From positions 1 through 6,185 of the forward strand of contig JAUNRD010000117.1 of assembly GCA_030535815.1 (NCBI GenBank): a stretch of DNA of 6,185 nucleotides, given 5' to 3'. Positions 1 through 5,738 of the stretch are shown one piece after another. This DNA is from Clostridia bacterium (GTDB lineage Bacteria > Bacillota > Clostridia > CAKSNL01 > HGM11501). A program made the translations under genes and the position numbers. Numbering within the stretch: the first letter of the stretch is position 1; every line of letters starts with the position of its first letter. The notes beneath the pieces are model-generated. The model was given only the letters and a program-made list of their open reading frames with translations, made no database searches and had not been told where the DNA came from.

Positions 1-72
1 ATTCACAAGCAAGTTAATATTAAATTTTTGTCTAAACTTTGGGGTTCACATCAAACGCCTGCTGTTTTATTT

Positions 73-324
73 TTACTTATCCTGAAGATAGTCGCTGAAC
101 ACAACTTCCAGAATTTCATCGCGGTCATACTTTGTCAGAAGACTTCTTGCCCCGCCATGACTTGTAATATAGCTGGGATCTCCCGACATGATGTAACCTA
201 CAATCTGTCCTATGGGGTCATACCCCTTCTCCCTCAAAGCCATACTTACCTTTTTCAAAGCTTCGCTTATTTCCTCTCCTCTCTCTATGGGAAGAGAAAA
301 CATTGTTGTATTTCCTGTTTTCAT
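73..324 (-). CDS. ireB: IreB family regulatory phosphoprotein (UPF0297/DUF965)
   Basis: The 83-residue product matches the IreB/YrzL family over its whole length. The signature block, residues 34-53, contains GYDPIGQIVGY followed by SGDPSYI, then GGAR (57-60) and the acidic YDRDEI segment (66-71). In Enterococcus faecalis IreB is a small cytoplasmic protein phosphorylated on N-terminal threonines by the PASTA kinase IreK, and it tunes intrinsic cephalosporin resistance. Here Thr3, Thr6 and Thr7 lie in the matching N-terminal region, so phosphorylation is plausible but inferred. The ATG start is supported by AAGGAAGG (333-340) with an 8-base spacer. In many Firmicutes the gene sits between alaS and ruvX; here the upstream neighbour is an acyl-CoA ligase, and no ruvX start is visible in the 72 bases after the stop. 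It has its own promoter, and no clear terminator separates it from the ligase gene. Family assignment is very secure. Confidence 0.95.
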   Translation of the reverse strand: MKTGNTTMFSLPIERGEEISEALKKVSMALREKGYDPIGQIVGYIMSGDPSYITSHGGARSLLTKYDRDEILEVVFSDYLQDK

Positions 325-348
325 TGGCTACACCTTCCTTCTGCTCCT

Positions 349-377
349 ATAATACCATTTTTTAATCAATATTGCAA
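349..377 (-). promoter_or_regulatory. Sigma-A type promoter of ireB
   Basis: Read on the minus strand there is TTGCAA (372-377, 4/6 to the -35 consensus), a 17-base spacer, and TATTAT (349-354, 5/6 to the -10 consensus) preceded by TG one base upstream, which makes an extended -10. Transcription would begin near position 342, giving a leader of about 18 bases that holds little more than the ribosome binding site. Overlapping short palindromes cover the -35 element (CAATATTG at 367-374 and TATTGCAATA at 370-379) and could be an operator, though AT-rich palindromes of this size also occur by chance. Confidence 0.7.
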
Positions 378-410
378 TACCTGAAACCATTTTTTAACAT
401 TTTCTTAACA

Positions 411-2111
411 TTACTGTACACTTGCCTTTTCGTTTTCTTCTTTCTCAAGTACAGTATATGCGACCTTACCCACAAGTGTTTTGGGAAGACTGTCGCGAAA
501 TTCATATTCTCTGGGAAGAGCATATTTTGCAATATTCTTTTCGCAAAGTGCGCGGATTTCTGCTTTAAGCTCTTCTGATGCACTAAATCCCGGTTTAAGC
601 ACTATGAAAGCCTTTATTCTCTGCATACGATAGTCATCCTTTACGCCGATAACCGTGGAAAGCATAACCGCCTCGTGAGAATCTATAACATTTTCAATCT
701 GGGAAGGATACACATTGTATCCGCTGGTCACTATCATTCTTTTCAGTCTCTGCTTAAAGTAGATAAAACCGTCTTCATCCATATAACCAAGGTCTCCGGT
801 GTGAAGCCAGGTTCTTCCGTCATTGTGAATCTGCAATGTTTTTGCAGTTTCCTTGGGCTCATTTAAATATCCCGTCATAAGTGTAGGACCTGAAATACAG
901 ATTTCGCCAAGTTCTCCTGCTTCTGCCTCATCAAAGGTGTCGGGAATAACGATTTTATAAAATACGTCGGGGAAAGGCACACCGATGGAGCCTTCTCTGT
1001 AATAATCTTTTGGCGTAAGGCAGCTTGCAGTTACGCACTCTGTAAGTCCGTAGCCCTCACGAACCTGAATTTGTGCACCGTGCTCCTTTAAAAATGCATC
1101 AACCTTCTTTTTAAGTGAAACAGAAAGGCTGTCCCCGCCGGAAAATACGCCTTTAAGGCTGGATAAATCAATATCCTGCATTCCTTCGGAGCGCATCATA
1201 GCCTCAAAAAGAGTGGGGACGCCCGCCATATAATTGGGCTTGTATTTTTTGAAATGGCCTGCAAATTCTTTAACATCAACCTTGGGAATAAGCGCACACA
1301 TCCCGCCGCCCAAAAGCATTGTATGTATACAAACACCAAGCCCGAAGCCGTGGAATACCGGCATTGCAGAAAGCATAATGTCGCCTGCTTTGAAGCATCC
1401 GCTTGCCGCAATTGTCTGAAGGGCAAGAGCATTGAAATTGCGGTTGGAAAGAAGAATTCCCTTTGCGGTTCCCGTTGTTCCGCCGCTGTATAAAATCGCC
1501 GCGGTATCTTCACTGTCGGGAAGATCAGGCATTTTTCCGGAATATTTTTTACCGTTTGCCATAAAGTCCTTATAGGTGATAACCTTATCAGAAGTTTCCA
1601 CCTTTCTTTCGTGGCCGATAAATTTATACGCAAAGCTCTTTACGGGAGGAAGTGCCTCTCCGATTTTGGTTACTATAACCTTTTTAAGCTTTGACTGTCC
1701 CTCAATCGCCTCAAACTTTTTATAAAAATCGGTAAGCGTTATGGCCAGAACACTCTCGGATACATTAAGATAGAAAAGTATTTCGTTTTCTGCCGATAAG
1801 GGATGCACCATATTTGCAACTGCGCCGATTTTATTTATCGCATAGAGCATAATAATCGCCTGAGGAGTGTTGGGAAGGCAGATTGTAACTCTGTCTCCGC
1901 TCTTTACTCCTTCTGCTAAAAGAGCGTTGGCGCAAAGTGTTATTTCTTTCATAAATTCCTTATAGGTTTTTGTGTTTCCCATAAAGTCATATGCTTTGTT
2001 GTCGGGATATTTTGCCGCAGAATCAAGAATCATCTCATACATAGACCTTTCGGGATATGTAAGAGTTGCGGGGGTATCGCCGTAAAATTTAATCCATGCT
2101 TCAGAATTCAA
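411..2111 (-). CDS. FadD-like acyl-CoA synthetase (AMP-forming, ANL superfamily)
   Basis: This 566-residue protein has the full set of adenylate-forming enzyme motifs and a normal family length. The phosphate-binding loop YSGGTTGTAKG is at 208-218 and resembles the YTGGTTG form of FadD. Others are YGLTE at 354-358, HTGD at 437-440, the hinge region QRLKRMI at 454-460 followed by SGYNVYP, and the C-terminal catalytic lysine K549 in PKTLVGK. Such enzymes use ATP to make an acyl-adenylate and then the acyl-CoA; the motifs favour a medium/long-chain fatty acid or aryl acid, but the substrate cannot be read from sequence. The start is TTG: GGAGG (2121-2125) lies 9 bases upstream, and the next in-frame ATG is only at residue 24. 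It overlaps the upstream acyltransferase-fold gene by 11 bases, implying translational coupling. No signal peptide or membrane segment is evident, so it is probably cytoplasmic or membrane-peripheral. Confidence 0.92.
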   Translation of the reverse strand: MNSEAWIKFYGDTPATLTYPERSMYEMILDSAAKYPDNKAYDFMGNTKTYKEFMKEITLCANALLAEGVKSGDRVTICLPNTPQAIIMLYAINKIGAVANMVHPLSAENEILFYLNVSESVLAITLTDFYKKFEAIEGQSKLKKVIVTKIGEALPPVKSFAYKFIGHERKVETSDKVITYKDFMANGKKYSGKMPDLPDSEDTAAILYSGGTTGTAKGILLSNRNFNALALQTIAASGCFKAGDIMLSAMPVFHGFGLGVCIHTMLLGGGMCALIPKVDVKEFAGHFKKYKPNYMAGVPTLFEAMMRSEGMQDIDLSSLKGVFSGGDSLSVSLKKKVDAFLKEHGAQIQVREGYGLTECVTASCLTPKDYYREGSIGVPFPDVFYKIVIPDTFDEAEAGELGEICISGPTLMTGYLNEPKETAKTLQIHNDGRTWLHTGDLGYMDEDGFIYFKQRLKRMIVTSGYNVYPSQIENVIDSHEAVMLSTVIGVKDDYRMQRIKAFIVLKPGFSASEELKAEIRALCEKNIAKYALPREYEFRDSLPKTLVGKVAYTVLEKEENEKASVQ

Positions 2112-2967
2112 AATCTATCGCCTCCGTTAAAGGTTTATCAAGTAATTCGGGATGCTTAAACAAATGCTTTACCAGCTTAAGTGAACGGGCAAAGTAAAAG
2201 CCGTCTGCAATTCTCTCATCCAGCGTAACGCCGATTGACACAACATCACGGGGCACGAAATTTCCTTCCTCATCGGCGATTAATTCTTTATGGATAACAC
2301 CGATTGTTATAACAACGCTGTTTGTCCCGAAGTTATTTAAGTGATGGTATACCGCATCGCACTTTATGCTGCCGAGATTTGATAAAAGCACAGAGCAATA
2401 GTTTATGTCAACATCCGTAACCATACGGGGCATAATACCATGAGAATCCGCAAAACGCAAAATCCCCATAAAGATATGCATCATAAACTTTGGAAAATGC
2501 TTTACCACATTCAATATGTCATCGGGATTTTTCGTTTTCTTCCCGCTTCTGGTTTTTGTAACCCAGCTTGTTATTCCGTCGGTAATGTCGGTAAGAACCT
2601 CATCTTCCTTTACCTTGTATATCATAAGGGTTTCTTCCGCATGGTCTGTAAACTGCTTTTTAACAGTAAATCCCAGCGTTATATTGCTTCTGTCATAAAA
2701 TCTTTTACCGGATATATATCTGTTTAAGAGCGGACGCATCTTGACGGTTCTTGCAACAGCCGCAAGAAAACAATGAAAAAGAGTAACCTTGCGTTCCCCA
2801 CTCGCATTCTTCTCTTTTATGTAATCAAGAAGCTCGGTCACATCTATAGTTTCATTTATATAAACTTCGGCATCCGTTCTCTTCGGCATAAGATATGCCA
2901 TATAGTGATGCATACCGTCAAGATTTCTGACCTTCACTGCATCACGCCTGTCTCCCCATCTTCTCAT
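2101..2967 (-). CDS. Stand-alone CAT/E2-fold acyltransferase-like protein with Glu in place of the catalytic His
   Basis: The 288-residue product resembles the catalytic domain of 2-oxoacid dehydrogenase E2 and chloramphenicol acetyltransferase (Pfam 2-oxoacid_dh). It begins with RRWGDRRDA and MHHYMAYLMPKRTDAEVY. It continues with LFHCFLAAVARTV (63-75), LSNLGSIKCDAVYHHL (195-210, the E2 'SNLGS' strand) and the closing segment DERIADGFYFARSL (250-263). In active relatives that segment reads DHRxxDG, with His as general base; here Glu251 replaces it while Asp255 and Gly256 remain. The codon is a clear GAG. There is no lipoyl domain or E1/E3-binding linker, so it is not a classical dehydrogenase E2. 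ATG is preceded by AAAGGAG (2976-2982) with an 8-base spacer. It is the first gene of an operon with the acyl-CoA ligase, suggesting an acyl-CoA is its ligand or substrate. Its true activity is unknown. Confidence 0.85.
   Translation of the reverse strand: MRRWGDRRDAVKVRNLDGMHHYMAYLMPKRTDAEVYINETIDVTELLDYIKEKNASGERKVTLFHCFLAAVARTVKMRPLLNRYISGKRFYDRSNITLGFTVKKQFTDHAEETLMIYKVKEDEVLTDITDGITSWVTKTRSGKKTKNPDDILNVVKHFPKFMMHIFMGILRFADSHGIMPRMVTDVDINYCSVLLSNLGSIKCDAVYHHLNNFGTNSVVITIGVIHKELIADEEGNFVPRDVVSIGVTLDERIADGFYFARSLKLVKHLFKHPELLDKPLTEAIDFEF
2112..2125 (-). promoter_or_regulatory. Ribosome binding site fixing the TTG start of the acyl-CoA ligase
   Basis: On the minus strand GGAGG (2121-2125) is followed by a 9-base spacer and then TTG at 2109-2111. 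The site lies within the last codons of the upstream gene, whose TGA stop is at 2101-2103, so terminating ribosomes would be positioned to restart on the ligase. No ATG is available near this site, which makes TTG the best-supported start. Confidence 0.8.
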
Positions 2968-3001
2968 ATTCCCATCTCCTTTACAAGGACATATTTATTC
3001 T

Positions 3002-3030
3002 ATTATACGTCATTTTACGACTTTTGTCAA
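3002..3030 (-). promoter_or_regulatory. Consensus sigma-A promoter of the acyltransferase-like/ligase operon
   Basis: On the minus strand TTGACA (3025-3030) and TATAAT (3002-3007) are both perfect matches to consensus with an optimal 17-base spacer. Transcription should start near 2995, about 28 bases before the ATG at 2967, leaving room only for the AAAGGAG site. The -35 lies 14 bases from the -35 of the divergent methyltransferase promoter. An 8-base palindrome TCAATTGA (3027-3034) overlaps this -35. Confidence 0.85.
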
Positions 3031-3044
3031 TTGAAAGAGCGTTG

Positions 3045-3073
3045 TTGACATATCAGTCTTTTTTTAATATAAT
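3045..3073 (+). promoter_or_regulatory. Consensus sigma-A promoter of the rRNA methyltransferase gene
   Basis: TTGACA (3045-3050), a 17-base spacer and TATAAT (3068-3073) are both perfect consensus elements. Transcription would begin near 3080 and the leader carries AAAGGAAG at 3091-3098, six bases before the ATG at 3105. This promoter shows that an in-frame ATG at 3024 cannot be the real start, because it lies upstream of the -35. Confidence 0.87.
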
Positions 3074-3104
3074 ATATCTATTCATCTTTGAAAGGAAGTT
3101 TCAT

Positions 3105-4322
3105 ATGGAACGCAAATTCCCTAAAGTAACAATAACAAAAAAAGGAGAACTGGCCTTAAAGGGCGGACATCCCTGGGTTTATGAAGGCGAAATCAGGAAT
3201 GTCTGCGGAATATACGAAAACGGAGATTTAGTTGACGTATTTTCAGAAAAAGACAGGTATCTTGGCACAGGATACATAAACGACAACTCCAAAATCCGCG
3301 TAAGGATAATTTCCCGCAATGCCAACGATAAATTTGACGAGGACTTTTATCGCCGCCGTATCCGCTGGTCCTTGGAGTACAGAAAGACAGTTATGGGAGA
3401 TGATTTTTCCGCCTGCCGCTTGATTTTCGGCGAAGCTGATATGTTCCCCGGACTTACCGTGGATAAATTTTCCGATATATTATCTGTCCAGGTTTTATCC
3501 CTTGGCACAGAACGGATAAAGGATATGCTTTTTAAGCTTTTAATTGAAATACTGGCTGAAATGGGCTGTCCTGTTCGCGCCATATACGAGCGCAACGATG
3601 TTGCCATCCGTGAAAAAGAAGGTATGAGTCAGTACAAAGGCTTTTACAAGGCAGAAGGCTTATCTGACGACCTTGATGGTCATGTACAAATAACAGAAAA
3701 CGGAATAATTTACGATGTAGACTACATAAACGGCCAGAAAACAGGCTTTTTCCTGGACCAGAAGTATAACCGTCTTGCCATAAGAAAAATAGCCAAGGGC
3801 CGAAGGGTTCTTGACTGCTTTACCCACACCGGTTCATTTGCTCTTAATGCTGCGGCAGGCGGGGCTTCCTACGTAAACGCCGTGGACATTTCTGAAGATG
3901 CCTTAACAACTGCAAGAAAAAACGCAGAACTTAATAACTTAACCCTATATTTTACCAAAGCCGATGTATTTGACTTACTTACCGAAATGGAATGCAGCAA
4001 AAAATGTGACTATGATTTTATTATCTTAGACCCTCCTGCTTTCACAAAAAGCAGTGCAACTGTCCAAAACGCCTACTACGGCTATAAGGAGATAAACAAG
4101 AAGGCAATGAAAATGCTTCCCAGAGGCGGATATTTCGCAACCTGTTCATGCTCTCACTTTATGAAAAACGAATTATTCGTAAAGATGCTTAAAGAGGCAG
4201 CCGCGGAAGCTTCTGTATCGCTGCGTCAGATTGAATGTCGCCAGCAAAGCGCTGACCATCCGATATTATGGAATGTCCCGGAAACAGATTATCTTAAATT
4301 TTACATTTTCCAGATAGTATAA
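3105..4322 (+). CDS. rlmI: RlmI-like class I SAM-dependent 23S rRNA (cytosine-C5) methyltransferase
   Basis: The 405-residue product has the length and architecture of the COG1092 family (E. coli RlmI/YccW, B. subtilis YwbD). It carries an N-terminal PUA-type RNA-binding domain at about residues 6-72, including KGGHPWVYEGEI (19-30), then a central domain with YERNDVAIREKEGM (161-174). The Rossmann methyltransferase fold follows: GQKTGFFLDQ (210-219), SAM motif VLDCFTHTGSFALNAA (235-250), acidic VDIS (260-263), DPPAF (309-313) and TCSCS (346-350), whose cysteines include the likely catalytic nucleophile. RlmI makes m5C1962 in 23S rRNA; the exact site here is inferred. ATG at 3105 is chosen because AAAGGAAG precedes it by six bases and the family begins here. 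Translation from an ATG at 3024 would add 27 hydrophobic residues from the promoter. It is monocistronic, ending on a strong terminator, and divergent from the acyl operon. Confidence 0.9.
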   Translation: MERKFPKVTITKKGELALKGGHPWVYEGEIRNVCGIYENGDLVDVFSEKDRYLGTGYINDNSKIRVRIISRNANDKFDEDFYRRRIRWSLEYRKTVMGDDFSACRLIFGEADMFPGLTVDKFSDILSVQVLSLGTERIKDMLFKLLIEILAEMGCPVRAIYERNDVAIREKEGMSQYKGFYKAEGLSDDLDGHVQITENGIIYDVDYINGQKTGFFLDQKYNRLAIRKIAKGRRVLDCFTHTGSFALNAAAGGASYVNAVDISEDALTTARKNAELNNLTLYFTKADVFDLLTEMECSKKCDYDFIILDPPAFTKSSATVQNAYYGYKEINKKAMKMLPRGGYFATCSCSHFMKNELFVKMLKEAAAEASVSLRQIECRQQSADHPILWNVPETDYLKFYIFQIV

Positions 4323-4357
4323 AAAACAGGGTGCATATCACAGGCACCCTGTTTTTT
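4321..4357. terminator. Bidirectional intrinsic terminator between converging genes
   Basis: A perfect 14-base-pair stem is formed by 4321-4334 and 4344-4357 around a 9-base loop. The GC-rich core is CAGGGTGC / GCACCCTG and the outer arms are six A on the left and six T on the right. Each strand therefore ends the hairpin with a U tract, so it can stop transcription of the methyltransferase rightwards and of the YaiI-family operon leftwards. The left arm starts inside the TAA stop of the methyltransferase gene, and the stop of the opposing gene is 11 bases beyond the right arm. Confidence 0.93.
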
Positions 4358-4367
4358 ATTTTTCACC

Positions 4368-4802
4368 TTAAAGCCTGTCAAGAAGATTGCACAAAGCTCT
4401 CTTATAAGCTTCATCATCTTCAGTCATTCGCTTTTTAGGACCTTTTATTCTCTTACCGCTTCTTATTGCCTTTTTTGCCTCATAGCGATCGGCAAGGAGA
4501 AAATCAATATTTTCCGCTGTATACAAAAGTCCGTCCTGACGGATAACATACGCGCCTTTTGCAAGACACATGGATGCAAGACCATAGTCCTGCGTAACTA
4601 CCACATCCCCTGCATTCGCCCTGTTCGCTATTACAAAGTCGGCACTGTCTGCCCCTTTGTCCACAGTAACACACTCCGCATCGGTTCTCCTGAATATATG
4701 GGAGGTATCTGAAAAGATGGTGACACCAATATTCCTTTCAGCACCTTCCCTGACGGTTATATCGGTAACCGGACAGCCGTCTGCATCAATCAATATTTTC
4801 AC
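4368..4802 (-). CDS. YaiI/YqxD family protein (UPF0178, DUF188; PIN-like fold)
   Basis: The 144-residue product is a full-length member of the YaiI/YqxD family. It opens with the conserved KILIDADGCPV (2-12, acidic residues D6 and D8), followed by GADSADF (50-56), GDVVVTQDYGLA (65-76), YTAENID near residues 94-100, and a basic KGPKK (120-124) close to the C-terminus. The family is predicted to have a PIN/NYN-type nuclease-like fold with clustered aspartates, but its biological role is not established, so nuclease activity is only an inference. The start is GTG, supported by GAGGTG four bases upstream and by alignment with the usual family N-terminus. It lies 8 bases after the SLH protein gene, whose TGA stop overlaps this ribosome site, so the two are likely coupled. 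It is the last gene before the shared terminator. Confidence 0.9.
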   Translation of the reverse strand: MKILIDADGCPVTDITVREGAERNIGVTIFSDTSHIFRRTDAECVTVDKGADSADFVIANRANAGDVVVTQDYGLASMCLAKGAYVIRQDGLLYTAENIDFLLADRYEAKKAIRSGKRIKGPKKRMTEDDEAYKRALCNLLDRL

Positions 4803-4810
4803 AGTGCACC

Positions 4811-5725
4811 TCAGAAAAAGAATTCATATAAGACATCAAGATCTTCTGTATACTTTCCGTCAAGGAAGAAATTAACCAAAAGATTCTTTGCCTCTTTTCT
4901 GTGTTCTTTAATAAGATTGCGATACTGTTTTTCGGTAAGCTCCGCCTGAGATTTATAATCAAAGGATGGGTCTGCAAGATACTTTTCCATATTTACAGCA
5001 ATTGATTCAAAGAGGGCCTTTATTTCAGGAACTTCCGTTCTGTTAACCAGATCCTGCCTTATCCCTGTAATTATTCTTATAAGTCTTCCTTCAAGTTCTT
5101 TTCTCTCAACCGTATTCAGATCAAATGGAGGAATTTCCGGGAGCTCAGATAACACAAACTGCGAAAGTATTATGCAGGTTTCCTCACGGGTTATTTCCTC
5201 TGTAGCACGGAAAAATCCGTTTTCATCGGTTTCAATGAGGAAATTTGACAACATCTTTTTCACGCTTTCAGCTGCCCATGGTGACACCTTATCATTAATC
5301 GCCACTTCCACAGGAAGCATTGTAAACTGCATAATATTGTCAAGCATCACACACACCTGCTCGCGGGTAAGCGTATCTTCAGGACCGAAAAGCGAGTTTC
5401 CGTAGCCTTTGATATAGCCTGCATTAACCGCAATCGCAACATCATTATAGTACCATGCATCACGCGGCACATCAGTAAACTCTATATCTGCAGGCGTTTC
5501 ATATAAAAATATGCGGTTTATTATCTTTACTGCCTGGGCACGTGTCAGCGTATCCTCAGGTCCGAAAAAGCCATTTCCGTAGCCTGCTATTATTCCTTTT
5601 TCGCTGAGCGCATAAATCGCCCGTCCACCTTCTGTATTTGTCTTTACATCATAAAACTGCACCGCAGCATTTGCGTTTATGAACAAAGCGGGCAATATAA
5701 GTAAAAGTGCAACAATTTTTTTCAT
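4811..5725 (-). CDS. Secreted SLH-domain (S-layer homology) cell-surface protein
   Basis: From the preferred ATG at 5725 the product has 304 residues. It has a signal peptide (MKK, a hydrophobic core, cleavage probably after A20 in NANA). SLH repeats lie at about 24-73 and 83-132, each with GYGN-x-x-FGPEDTLTR, and a degenerate third at about 143-192 keeps only NGFF and ITREE. Triplets of SLH domains dock exported proteins on pyruvylated secondary cell-wall polymers, so the protein should sit on the outer envelope. Residues about 202-304 are charged and probably helical (RKELEGRLIRII, EHRKEAKNLL) and end in FFF; I do not recognise this part. An ATG at 5734 is also in frame, but AGAAGGA abuts it with no spacer, whereas the 5725 ATG has an 8-base spacer and begins a standard signal peptide. 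The upstream gene's TAG lies inside that ribosome site, indicating a coupled operon. Confidence 0.9.
   Translation of the reverse strand: MKKIVALLLILPALFINANAAVQFYDVKTNTEGGRAIYALSEKGIIAGYGNGFFGPEDTLTRAQAVKIINRIFLYETPADIEFTDVPRDAWYYNDVAIAVNAGYIKGYGNSLFGPEDTLTREQVCVMLDNIMQFTMLPVEVAINDKVSPWAAESVKKMLSNFLIETDENGFFRATEEITREETCIILSQFVLSELPEIPPFDLNTVERKELEGRLIRIITGIRQDLVNRTEVPEIKALFESIAVNMEKYLADPSFDYKSQAELTEKQYRNLIKEHRKEAKNLLVNFFLDGKYTEDLDVLYEFFF
5360..5407 (-). repeat. SLH internal repeat, copy 2
   Basis: This segment encodes GYGNSLFGPEDTLTRE, the core of the second SLH repeat. It is nearly the same as the copy at 5537-5584, differing mainly at the NGF/NSL positions. The third SLH unit lacks an equivalent GYGN-FGP block. 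Confidence 0.75.
5537..5584 (-). repeat. SLH internal repeat, copy 1
   Basis: This segment encodes GYGNGFFGPEDTLTRA, the core of the first SLH repeat. It recurs 177 bases away at 5360-5407 with high nucleotide as well as protein similarity, consistent with duplication of one SLH unit within the gene. Confidence 0.75.
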
Positions 5726-5738
5726 TTTTACCATCCTT

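Noticed and set aside
28..384. Plus-strand open frame of 118 codons across ireB
   Set aside because: It is antisense to ireB, a clear conserved family member; its product is unlike any family I know and it has no ribosome site or promoter.
1196..1633. Minus-strand 145-codon open frame inside the acyl-CoA ligase
   Set aside because: It is a shifted-frame shadow of the ligase, which carries all expected motifs across the same stretch.
2101..2967. Identification as a pyruvate or branched-chain dehydrogenase E2 subunit
   Set aside because: There is no lipoyl domain, no subunit-binding domain, no E1/E3 genes nearby, and the catalytic His is absent; only the catalytic-domain fold is supported.
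3024..3104. In-frame N-terminal extension of the methyltransferase starting at an ATG at 3024
   Set aside because: It would begin upstream of the TTGACA/TATAAT promoter that drives the gene, has no ribosome site, and adds 27 hydrophobic residues absent from the family; the ATG at 3105 has a good site and the family N-terminus.
4323..4367. Possible small RNA between the converging genes
   Set aside because: The only structure is the perfect hairpin with U tracts on both strands, fully explained as a bidirectional terminator; no promoter is present.
5726..5734. Start of the SLH protein at the ATG at 5734 (three extra residues)
   Set aside because: The only ribosome site, AGAAGGA, directly abuts this ATG with no spacer, whereas it is 8 bases from the ATG at 5725, which also starts a standard MKK signal peptide.
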